Assembly (NCBI RefSeq): GCF_014161445.1
Contig: NZ_JABBXA010000009.1
Span: forward strand, 62,001-126,000
From: Microbispora sp. H13382
Lineage (GTDB): Bacteria; Actinomycetota; Actinomycetes; Streptosporangiales; Streptosporangiaceae
DNA: 64,000 bases
Reading direction: 5' to 3'
Shown here: piece after piece, positions 56,915-64,000 of the stretch
Position numbering within the stretch: position 1 is the first letter of the stretch
How the letters are laid out: each line of letters opens with the position of its first letter
Notes under the pieces: model-generated
The model's database searches: none
What the model saw: only the letters and a program-made list of their open reading frames with translations
What the model was told of the DNA's origin: nothing
Translations under genes and position numbers: made by a program

Positions 56915-59521
56915 GTGCGTCGGGTGACGAGTGGTGCGGGGACGAAGCCGGTCGGGATCCTCGCTGTGGTGCCGCTCGTCGTGGCGGCGCTCGGCCTGCT
57001 GATTCCGGGCTCGGGGCCGGCGCTCGCGGACGGGGCGGCGTGCGGGTTCGGGCCTCCCCGCTCGGCCTGGGTGGAGACGTCCGTGACCATCGCGGAACGC
57101 GGCCACGACACTCCCGTGCTGACAAGCACGACGCGGGTCGGCGTCCCCCGTGACTGGGCGGGGTCCGCCGCTCTGCTCGGCGACGGGAGCGGCGACGGGA
57201 GCACGGTCGCCTGCCTGCTGCCGGACGGCGGCACGCCGAGCGTCACGACGTCGGCCGACGGCGCCGAGGTGGTGGTCCAGAGCACGCGGGAGACCCGCCT
57301 GGAGCACTACGGCCCCCGTTGGAGCGGGGAGTCCGCCGGGCTGTGGGCGAGCCGCGAGTCCGGCGGGACCTGGTTCGTCGCGCTGCTGCCCTCGACCGCG
57401 GGCGCGCCGCCGACCGTGGACCTGCCGCCCGGGCTGGCCGGCGCGCGCTGGCGGACCGTGGTCGTCAGGATGCCGGAGTCCCGGGTGCGCACGGTGACGC
57501 CTCTGCCGTCGCAGGTGCTCCCCGGCGGCACCTACGTCTGGCGGGACGCCGCCACCCCGCCGCGCGTCGAGGTCGCCGTGCCGTTGTCCGCGCGGGCGAC
57601 GTTCCAGCGCTGGGTGGACCTGCGGGGGCAGAACGTGCTCACGGTCGCGACCTACCTGGGCTTCGCGCTGCCGTACCTGCTGCTGGCCTGGCTGCTCGTG
57701 CTGCTCCACCGGCGATCGAGCGACCGGCGATCGGGCGACCGGGGCTCGGGCGACCGGGGCTCGGGCGACCGGGGCGAGCGCGCCCTCGTCAGGCTCGTCC
57801 TCGGCACCCTGGCGGCGATCACCACGGTGGAGGCGATCACGGTCGTCCTCGTGCTCACCGAGGCGGGCTTCCTGGCCCACCTGATCGGCCTGACGGACGG
57901 GGCGGCGGTCGCCATCCTGGTGGCGCCGCTCTGCGCGGCCGCGTGGCGGACGGCACGCACGCGGATCCGGCGCGCCGGCACAGCGCCCACCCGTTCGGGA
58001 CCCACCCGTTCGGCGCCCACCCGTTCGGCGCCCACCCGTTCGGCGCCCACCCGTTCGGGGCTCACCGCGTTCGCCGCAGTGGTGCTCGGGGGAGTGGTGC
58101 TCGTCGCCGTCTGCGCCTACGCGCCCCTGTCCATGCGGTACTTCCCCAGCCCGGGGGAGCCCGCGGTGGTCGCGTCGGGCGTCGCGACGGCGCTGCTGCT
58201 CACCGCGGCGGCGTGGGCGGTCGCGGTCCGGGCCGCCCGGATCCCGGGCGGACGGACGCCCCGGGCCGTCCGCGTGCTGCTGCGCTGGAGTGTCCCGGGA
58301 CTGGCGCTGCTGACCCTGGCGTTCGAGGCCCACGCGGTCGTCGTGCGCATGGGAAGCCTGGCGGACGTGGTCGAATCGCCCTTCCTCCTGCTGCGAAGCG
58401 TCGCGTACCTGATGTGGCCGCTGGTGGTGCTCCTGCTTCTCCTGCTGCTGCGCCTGCACGGGCGGCGTACGGAGACCGTCGGGCCGCTCACCACATGGCT
58501 CGTCGTCTTCCTGTTCGTCGTGGGCACGATCAGGTGGCCCGGCACGTACGCGGGGATGCCCGTCCCGCTCGCCGCGCTCGTCGGCCTGGCGGTGCTGCCC
58601 CTGCTGCTGCGGCTGACGCGACGGGCCGAGGCCGCGGACCCGGGCGTGTCGCGGCGACGGCTGGCGATGATCGTCGAGGAGTACCGGGACCTGGAGGCGC
58701 GGGAGAAGGGCCTGCGGCGGCGCTGGGCCGCGGGCGACATGGACGACGACGCCTACCACAGGGAGAACGGGCCGGTCGTCGACCGCATCCGCGGGCTCCG
58801 GATGGAGATCGGCCTCGATCCCGACAGGGAGGACGGGATCAGCCCGCTCGACCTGGCGCTGTCGCGCGGCCCGGGCGTGTCGTGGTGGGCCAACGCGCGG
58901 CTCGCCGCGAGGTACGCGTCCTACGTGGGGGCGCCCGCCGCCGTGTTCCTCATCTGGGCCACCTGGAGCACCGACAGCCGGGGGCGCGACGGCTGGCTCG
59001 ACCGGCTCGGCGACCCGAACGGGTTCTACGGCCTGGCCGGCGACCTGATCGGCGGGCTGCTGATCTGGCCGGTGGCGGGCTTCGTGCTGGGCGCGCTGTG
59101 GCGTCGTCTGCCCGGCAGACGCGGCTACCTCAAGGGCGTCGTGCCGGTCCTCGCGTACGCCGCGGCGACGGGCGCGCACGCCGTGCTGAACAACGTCATC
59201 GGTCAGGCCCCCGTGCGCGGCTCGCTCGTGCGGGTGCTGCTGCTGTTCCTGGTGCTCACCGTCGTCGCCGTCCTCATGGACGCGCGGACCCTGCAGACCC
59301 GCCCGGGTGGTCTCGCGTCGCGGCTCACCCCCGTGGCCGTCGTCTACCGGCTCGGTACGGCGGGCAGCGGGGTCGCGCTCATCGTCGCGCAGGCGGCGGC
59401 CATCCTCGGCCTGTGGAGCCAGCTGAGGAACGGCATCGACATCACTTCACAGGTGGACACCTCCACCCAGGCGTCGCTCCCCGCCGACGCGCAGCTGCTC
59501 CAGGGACGTGCGGGCGATTAG
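56915..59521 (+). CDS. Large polytopic membrane protein (DUF6185-like) with tandem peptide repeats
   Basis: 868 aa from GTG 56915, which has GGGAGG 6 nt upstream; an ATG at 56858 lacks one. After a signal sequence there is an extracytoplasmic N-terminal domain (about 40-235), then about twelve TM segments interrupted by a cytoplasmic coiled region (about 570-640, REKGLRRRWAAGDMDDDAYH). Two low-complexity basic loops contain repeats: SGDRG x3 (about 265-285) and PTRSA/G x5 (about 353-377). No enzymatic motif is seen; the family name is a moderate-confidence match. Confidence 0.7.
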   Translation: MRRVTSGAGTKPVGILAVVPLVVAALGLLIPGSGPALADGAACGFGPPRSAWVETSVTIAERGHDTPVLTSTTRVGVPRDWAGSAALLGDGSGDGSTVACLLPDGGTPSVTTSADGAEVVVQSTRETRLEHYGPRWSGESAGLWASRESGGTWFVALLPSTAGAPPTVDLPPGLAGARWRTVVVRMPESRVRTVTPLPSQVLPGGTYVWRDAATPPRVEVAVPLSARATFQRWVDLRGQNVLTVATYLGFALPYLLLAWLLVLLHRRSSDRRSGDRGSGDRGSGDRGERALVRLVLGTLAAITTVEAITVVLVLTEAGFLAHLIGLTDGAAVAILVAPLCAAAWRTARTRIRRAGTAPTRSGPTRSAPTRSAPTRSAPTRSGLTAFAAVVLGGVVLVAVCAYAPLSMRYFPSPGEPAVVASGVATALLLTAAAWAVAVRAARIPGGRTPRAVRVLLRWSVPGLALLTLAFEAHAVVVRMGSLADVVESPFLLLRSVAYLMWPLVVLLLLLLLRLHGRRTETVGPLTTWLVVFLFVVGTIRWPGTYAGMPVPLAALVGLAVLPLLLRLTRRAEAADPGVSRRRLAMIVEEYRDLEAREKGLRRRWAAGDMDDDAYHRENGPVVDRIRGLRMEIGLDPDREDGISPLDLALSRGPGVSWWANARLAARYASYVGAPAAVFLIWATWSTDSRGRDGWLDRLGDPNGFYGLAGDLIGGLLIWPVAGFVLGALWRRLPGRRGYLKGVVPVLAYAAATGAHAVLNNVIGQAPVRGSLVRVLLLFLVLTVVAVLMDARTLQTRPGGLASRLTPVAVVYRLGTAGSGVALIVAQAAAILGLWSQLRNGIDITSQVDTSTQASLPADAQLLQGRAGD
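57715..58060 (+). repeat. Two in-gene tandem repeat arrays
   Basis: Near 57715-57775 a 15-bp unit of type CGATCGGGCGACCGG repeats four times with variation; near 57986-58060 a 15-bp unit CCCACCCGTTCGGCG repeats five times. Both keep the reading frame and encode Arg/Ser/Gly/Thr/Pro-rich loops. Copy number is likely to vary between strains. Confidence 0.8.
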
Positions 59522-59553
59522 CCGCCGATGCCGACGGAAACCGCGAGGGAAGG

Positions 59554-59582
59554 GCGGCTCCGGCGCCCGGCGCCGGAGCCGC
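59554..59582. terminator. Bidirectional terminator
   Basis: GCGGCTCCGGCGCC-C-GGCGCCGGAGCCGC, perfect 14-nt arms around a single base (a realistic loop would open several pairs). It lies between the convergent membrane protein and GH6 genes. Confidence 0.75.
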
Positions 59583-59591
59583 GGCACGTCC

Positions 59592-61349
59592 TCAGAGCGC
59601 GGGGTAGGCGTTGTTCACCAGCATCACGAACTGCTCGTGGTGCCAGTCGCCGATCAGCGGCGCGTTGGGCAGAGCGCCGGTGGGCCGGAAACCGTCCGTA
59701 CCGGGGGTGAGGGAGCCGTTGGGGTCGCATCGGTAGTCGATCAGCCGGTCCGAGCCCTCGGGCAGGAGCGGCCCGCCGACCCCGTCCGACTCGCCCGGCC
59801 GCTTGATCCACAGGTAGGCGTCGACGCCGGGAGCGGGCGCCGCGACCGGCCGGGTCCCCAGCCCCGCGCCGTTCTGGTTGCACTCCGCGCCCCGCGACGG
59901 ACGCCGGTCGACGCGGCTCTGGTCCACGTACGTGTTGACGTCGCCGGAGGTGCTCGCGGCCGTGGGCCGGGCGGGCCCGCCCCAGCCGTTGCGGGAGGTG
60001 TCGACGACCACGCCGAGCGAGCCGGGGAAGCCCTTGGCGATCAGGGCGGCGCGCATCGCGACGGCGTAGCTCCGTTCGTTCAGGTAGGGGTTCCAGTCGA
60101 TGAACCTGCTCTGGATGATCGGCTGGCCGCTCACGGTCTGATAGGGGTCGGTGAGGAACGGCTCGTCGAGGGGGATGTAGTCCCCGACGTTCGTGGCGAT
60201 GCCGTCGAGGCCGTTGAGGCCGCGTGCCGTGCCGCGCACGGTCTCGGTGACGAGGGACGCGAGCGCCGTGAAGTTCGTCTCCCAGCCGGCCCATCCCGCG
60301 CTGCCCGCGTCCAGATACGTGTAGACGTTGGGCAGGGGCGCCAGCTTGTCGAGGGCGTACCGGATGCCCATCACGTAGACGCCCGACCCCGCCGCCTGCT
60401 CGCACGGGTAGGTGTCCACCGCGCCACCCACGATGAGGTCGATCAGGGCCCGCGGTTCGACGACGGCCGCGACGCGCAGGTTCCGGTACTCGGGCTTGGC
60501 CAGGAGGGCGGCGATGGCGTCGACGTACTCGGTCTTGTAGCGGTTGAGGCCGTTCTGCTGCTCGTGCAGCTCGGCGTCGGAGACCCGCGACCGGCAGTCG
60601 CGGTCCGGCAGGTTGTGGAGCACGAGCGTGAGGTATCCGGCCCGCTGCTCGACGGCGGTGTCGAGGTGGTCCTTCAGCGTACGGGCGACCCCGGAGCCGC
60701 CGGTGACGTCCGCGATCCGGTCCAGCCAGACCGCGGTGGTGGTCGTCTTCAGGCCGCGAATCCTCTGCGCGGTCGCGTCGTCCACCCGCACGGCGGAGGA
60801 CTCGACGTCGGCCGCCCAGCCCGGGTCGACGTACCCCTTGACGCCGACGAACGGGTTGTCCACCGGCACGTCCGGGCTCGGGCTCGGCGACGGGCTCGGC
60901 GAGGTGCCCGCCACCTGGCAGGGCACGCCGTTGACGGCGAAGTCCGTGGGCGGCGGGTTGCTCCCGGTCCAGGTGCCGTTGAAGCCGATCTGGAAGGAGC
61001 CGCCCGAGGCGACGGGCCGGTTCCACGACTCGCTCTTGGCCGTGACCCGGGCGCCGGACTGGCTCCACTGGGCCGACCAGCCCTGCGTGACCCGCTGGGA
61101 GCCCGGGAAGGTGAAGGTCAGGGTCCAGTCCGTGAGCGGATCACCGCTGTTCTTCACGGAGACGGCGGCCGTGAAGCCGCCCGAACCCGTTCCCCACTGG
61201 GTGCTCGTGTAGGTCACCTGGCACGTGACCGCGGCGTCGGCGGACGTCGTGCCCAGGACCGGTCCCGCCACGGCCGGCGCCGCGGCGGGGACGACCGCCG
61301 CGACGACCGTCAGGATCCTGCGGACGAAACGATGGTGGCCGAAGGGCAT
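59592..61349 (-). CDS. Secreted GH6 cellulase with N-terminal CBM2
   Basis: 585 aa from ATG 61349. Signal peptide to about residue 40; CBM2 (43-145; SGGFTAAVSVKNSGDPLTDW; SGGSFQIGFNGTWTGSNPPP); a PS linker; GH6 catalytic domain from about 165 (YVDPGWAADVE; TTTAVWLDRIADV; LTLVLHNLPDRDC with catalytic Asp; AAVVEPRALIDLIV; VVVDTSRNGWGGPARP; AYLWIKRPGESDG). It cleaves cellulose with inversion and is probably an exo-acting cellobiohydrolase, judging from the long loops. A terminator lies just beyond its stop. Confidence 0.93.
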   Translation of the reverse strand: MPFGHHRFVRRILTVVAAVVPAAAPAVAGPVLGTTSADAAVTCQVTYTSTQWGTGSGGFTAAVSVKNSGDPLTDWTLTFTFPGSQRVTQGWSAQWSQSGARVTAKSESWNRPVASGGSFQIGFNGTWTGSNPPPTDFAVNGVPCQVAGTSPSPSPSPSPDVPVDNPFVGVKGYVDPGWAADVESSAVRVDDATAQRIRGLKTTTTAVWLDRIADVTGGSGVARTLKDHLDTAVEQRAGYLTLVLHNLPDRDCRSRVSDAELHEQQNGLNRYKTEYVDAIAALLAKPEYRNLRVAAVVEPRALIDLIVGGAVDTYPCEQAAGSGVYVMGIRYALDKLAPLPNVYTYLDAGSAGWAGWETNFTALASLVTETVRGTARGLNGLDGIATNVGDYIPLDEPFLTDPYQTVSGQPIIQSRFIDWNPYLNERSYAVAMRAALIAKGFPGSLGVVVDTSRNGWGGPARPTAASTSGDVNTYVDQSRVDRRPSRGAECNQNGAGLGTRPVAAPAPGVDAYLWIKRPGESDGVGGPLLPEGSDRLIDYRCDPNGSLTPGTDGFRPTGALPNAPLIGDWHHEQFVMLVNNAYPAL

Positions 61350-61573
61350 AGGCGATCGTCTCCAGGGGCGTGGTGACAGGTTCCGGCATCCGGCGCCCGT
61401 TGCCGGTTCACGCAGGGGCGCCGACGCTCCCAGACTCGGCAATCGCCCGGCTCGTGTACACGAATCGCCGAAGTGGAAATGTCCCTTTCCATGGCAGAAA
61501 TGCGGGAACCGTATGGCACCTCGCGAAACGTCGTACGAGATGCGCGGGGCGGCGCCTGAATGCGGTGAAATAT

Positions 61574-62539
61574 TCAGAGCCGCCGGCCGGGCCGGTCCAC
61601 GATGCCGGAGGCGAGCAGGGCGGTCGCCCACACCGACCCCGCTCGGAACGCGGGCGTGGAATCACCCTCGACGTACTCGTCGCGCACCCACACCATGCGG
61701 CTGCCGAGGTAGCGGTAGGTGCGGGGATCGAGGATGTGGTAGCTCAGGGTGCCCGGATCAGCACCCCAGTCGAAGCGGATCCCCAGGCCGCGCCGTCCGG
61801 CCGCGTCCGCGACGTCCTTGTCGACCACGACATGGGGGATCCTCATCAGCGCCCGGAACATCGCGCCCTCCAGCTTCGGCGGCATGACCACGTGCCGTTC
61901 GAGGTAGAGGAAGATCACGCGGAAGGCCCGCGCGTCCGGGGGCTCGACGTTCTTCTTCACGCCCTCCTCGACCGGCAGGTCGATCCAGTGCCGGTCGCCG
62001 CTGACGTGGGCCAGCAGGTCGTCCGGGTCCGTGGGGAGCCGGCGCAGCTTCGCGTCGTATTGCTGGGGGGACAGGTCGTCGTCGCCGGGATCCGGCGGCA
62101 CGTCGCTGACGTGCATCCGGCCGTCCTCTCCGTAGCCGGCGGTCTGCTTCCCGTCGTAGCGGATCCAGCCTTCCTGCGTCGTGCCGGAATCGTCGTTGGC
62201 CTGCTTGTCCAGCGTCCTGGTGTAGTGCCACTGGTCCGGCCTGGGGACGGCCCGCCGCGGCCGCGACTCGGCGACCTCGGCCGCCTGCCGCAGCACAGTC
62301 GCGGAGTCGAGCCGTACGGTCGCCGGCCGCACGACGCCGCCGGGCTCGTGCGGCCGGGTCGCGATCACGACGGACGCGGCGCCGCCGAGGGCCCCGGCGA
62401 GCAGCAGCCTGCGGCCGAACCGGGGGAGGTGCCAGGCGCGGACGCGGCGCAGCAGCCGCGCCCTGGCCGGGACCAGCCACTCGGGACCCGGGTCCGGCAC
62501 CTCGGCGCGCATCTCACGGAGCAGTCGCAGGTCATCCAT
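61574..62539 (-). CDS. CU044_5270-type single-pass protein, probable sigma-factor partner
   Basis: 321 aa from ATG 62539, overlapping the sigma gene's 3' end by 8 nt. A short cytoplasmic N-terminus (DDLRLLREMRAEVPDPGPEW) precedes one TM (RLLLAGALGGAASVVIA, about 44-60) and a large extracytoplasmic domain (DQWHYTRTLDKQANDDSGTT; GWIRYDGKQTAGYGEDGR; TYRYLGSRMVWVRDEYVEGD). The family is regularly coupled to ECF sigma factors and is presumed to act as their membrane-bound regulator. Confidence 0.82.
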   Translation of the reverse strand: MDDLRLLREMRAEVPDPGPEWLVPARARLLRRVRAWHLPRFGRRLLLAGALGGAASVVIATRPHEPGGVVRPATVRLDSATVLRQAAEVAESRPRRAVPRPDQWHYTRTLDKQANDDSGTTQEGWIRYDGKQTAGYGEDGRMHVSDVPPDPGDDDLSPQQYDAKLRRLPTDPDDLLAHVSGDRHWIDLPVEEGVKKNVEPPDARAFRVIFLYLERHVVMPPKLEGAMFRALMRIPHVVVDKDVADAAGRRGLGIRFDWGADPGTLSYHILDPRTYRYLGSRMVWVRDEYVEGDSTPAFRAGSVWATALLASGIVDRPGRRL

Positions 62540-63131
62540 GGAGAGGCTCCTCACTTGTCGCGCTGGGGTCGTCGCCGCCGAGCGCCGCGCGGGTCTTCGC
62601 CCGCGCCCGGTGTAACCGCGATCGCACGGTCCCCACCGGTATGTCCAGGGCCCTGGCGACCTCCTCGTAGGTGAGGTCGGCCCACGCGACCAGCAGCAGC
62701 ACGTCACGGTCGCCCGCCGACAGCCCGGCCAGCGCCTTCGCCAGGCCGCGCTGCGCGCTCTGCGCGGACACCCGCTGGTTCACGCGGTCGGCGTACGGCT
62801 CGGCGACCTCGTCCACCCCCGTCCTCACCAGTGCCCGGTAGAACCGGATCTCGGTACGGCGGTGCCGTCCGATGAGGTTCGCGGCGATGCCGTACAGCCA
62901 CGGGCGCGCGTCCGGCTGGGCCGGGTCGTAGCGCTCGCGCTTGCGGAAAGCGGCCAGGAACGTGTCGGAGACGACGTCGTCGGCGAGGGACGCGCCCAGG
63001 CGGCGGGCGACGTACCGGTGCAGAGCGGAGGCGTGCCGGTCGAACAGGTCCGCGAAGGCCTCGGGGTCGCGCCGGGACCGCTGGATCAGCTCGGCGTCGT
63101 CGACGCGATCGGGCGGTGCTTCGGGGATCAC
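62532..63131 (-). CDS. ECF RNA polymerase sigma factor
   Basis: 199 aa from GTG 63131 after GGAG. Region 2: DPEAFADLFDRHASALHRYV; DVVSDTFLAAFRKRERYDPA; WLYGIAANLIGRHRR. Region 4: AGLSAGDRDVLLLVAWADLT; VARALDIPVGTVRSRLHRAR. First gene of a two-gene operon with its presumed regulator. Confidence 0.93.
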   Translation of the reverse strand: MIPEAPPDRVDDAELIQRSRRDPEAFADLFDRHASALHRYVARRLGASLADDVVSDTFLAAFRKRERYDPAQPDARPWLYGIAANLIGRHRRTEIRFYRALVRTGVDEVAEPYADRVNQRVSAQSAQRGLAKALAGLSAGDRDVLLLVAWADLTYEEVARALDIPVGTVRSRLHRARAKTRAALGGDDPSATSEEPLHG

Positions 63132-63223
63132 GTGGGGGCTCCATCCATCCGGCTACCCGCTTTCACCCGACGAAGGGAAAAGAGTTCGCGGACGGTTGAA
63201 AGCCTTTCCCGCGCGAAGGCCGG

Positions 63224-63658
63224 TTACGGGCGGTCGCTGAAACAGAGGCAGCCGCCGATCTGGGCCGCCATCTCCAACTGGTCGTAGAACAGCCGGTGAC
63301 TGAGAATCAGCCCTTCCTCCACCGTGGAGAAGCTGCACGAACGTACGAGGATGGGCCGCCCGGTCCCCTCGAGAACGTCCCCGCCGGGGACGAGAAGCGG
63401 CCCCTTGTGCGTGCCGCTGATCGTGAACTCCGCCGCCACGGTGTCTCCGAACATGGTCACCGACTGCGGCGTGATCACCATGTTGGGGTACGCCTCCATC
63501 CACTGGCCGTAGTAGGAGGCGATCTCCTCCCTGCTCTCGGCGATGCCGTCCGGGGCCACGAGAACGGCCCGCTCGTCGAAGCACTGCGCCAGGGCGTCGA
63601 GGTCATGGCGGTTGATGGCCTGTCTCAGCCTGTCCACGGCACGGAGCACTTCGGACAT
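63224..63658 (-). CDS. SnoaL-like/NTF2-fold protein
   Basis: 144 aa from ATG 63658 with GAAGGGAA upstream. A single NTF2-like fold: LRQAINRHDLDALAQCFDER, PDGIAESREEIASYYGQWME, AAEFTISGTHKGPLLVPGGD. It may be a ligand-binding protein or ring-modifying enzyme. No operon partner; the next gene on the strand is the sigma factor 92 bp downstream. Confidence 0.83.
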   Translation of the reverse strand: MSEVLRAVDRLRQAINRHDLDALAQCFDERAVLVAPDGIAESREEIASYYGQWMEAYPNMVITPQSVTMFGDTVAAEFTISGTHKGPLLVPGGDVLEGTGRPILVRSCSFSTVEEGLILSHRLFYDQLEMAAQIGGCLCFSDRP

Positions 63659-64000
63659 CGGACGTTCCCTTCCCCCGACGAGAGCGGCCGTATGATGCGC
63701 CCGCACCGTGACCGGCATGACAGCGTCCGGACATGGGCGGCATTTTCACGATAACTCAGGTCAAATGGCTCTTAGTGGACCGTGTGAGCCGGTGAGGGAT
63801 TCCTTCCGTGGTCCCTCTACCGGGGTCTGCTGCTCCCGTTCGCGGGAGTCCGGCCAGCCGGGCACGACCATCGGCAGCGGCTCGCCAGAGGATCAGCCGC
63901 CGGGCAGGGCACGGGCGTACGCCGACGTGACGGCCGGTGAAGCGGCGCCCGGGCGGCGGGCCCCCGCCTGCCCGGGACTGCGGGTAAATCCCATTGATCC
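63659..64000. other. Non-coding right end
   Basis: 342 bp with no supportable gene. It probably carries the promoter of the SnoaL-like gene (region 63740-63780) and nothing else recognisable before the window ends. Confidence 0.5.

Noticed and set aside
56762..59179. 805-codon open frame on the minus strand
   Set aside because: Antisense shadow of the membrane protein gene: low-complexity, Arg/Pro/Gln/Gly-rich, no domain, and the plus-strand frame has clear TM segments and a good ribosome-binding site.
61420..61440. CebR-like cellulose operator (TGGGAGCG half site) upstream of GH6
   Set aside because: Only one half of the TGGGAGCGCTCCCA palindrome is present; the other half does not match.
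1..64000. tRNA, rRNA, CRISPR arrays, complete insertion sequences or phage genes
   Set aside because: None could be recognised by eye in either strand; a covariance or profile search would be needed to exclude small or divergent ones.

Overview
This window comes from a high-GC Gram-positive actinomycete. Coding sequence is strongly GC-biased at third positions, GTG starts and 4-nt ATGA/GTGA gene overlaps are frequent, and there are many TetR, LacI, ECF-sigma and NarL-type regulators. It also carries CBM2- and CBM13-bearing secreted glycoside hydrolases and an actinobacterial c-di-AMP riboswitch upstream of an NlpC/P60 gene. The mix resembles Streptosporangiales (Nonomuraea, Streptosporangium, Microbispora), but genus assignment is inference only. 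I see no rRNA, tRNA, CRISPR array or intact transposon.

Layout. 1-22 kb is a patchwork of small regulator/target pairs: a partial histidine kinase, a serine hydrolase, two TetR regulators divergent from an SDR and a DUF2306 protein, a VOC protein with a WYL regulator, a NarL-type two-component pair, a YtrA-type GntR with a DUF1648-like protein and an ABC exporter, an RHH/PIN toxin-antitoxin pair, and DUF5997 with a LysR-like effector protein. It also holds several decayed genes: a VOC remnant, a MerR regulator, an NmrA-like gene and a truncated membrane protein. A dispersed repeat recurs four times here, always between convergent genes. 22-29.5 kb is a LacI-controlled sucrose/fructo-oligosaccharide operon: binding lipoprotein, two permeases, ROK fructokinase, GH68 enzyme without a signal peptide, and an esterase. 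29.6-37 kb has a secreted CBM2 esterase and a GH62 arabinofuranosidase on either side of a block with a short PEP-utilising phosphotransferase-like protein. The two long intergenic regions there share two operator types.

37-51 kb holds an NlpC/P60 protein behind a c-di-AMP riboswitch, two secreted propeller-like proteins, an FAD monooxygenase with its TetR regulator, an orphan histidine kinase, a secreted HNH nuclease, an SPFH/RHH/GPP34 operon behind a perfect 16-bp palindrome, an HTH/MDR operon, an MmyB-like regulator and an SDR.

The most interesting locus is 51.0-54.35 kb: a compact, probably uncharacterised RiPP-type cluster on the minus strand. Its order is a ThiF/MccB-like adenylating enzyme, a 41-residue precursor-like peptide ending in Gly-Asn, a DUF6879-like protein, and an M50-type membrane metalloprotease with an N-terminal PqqD-like domain. 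A 13-bp perfect hairpin lies just after the peptide gene. 54.5-64 kb contains two ECF sigma factor units, a lytic transglycosylase lipoprotein, a large membrane protein with internal tandem repeats, a CBM2-GH6 cellulase and a SnoaL-like protein.
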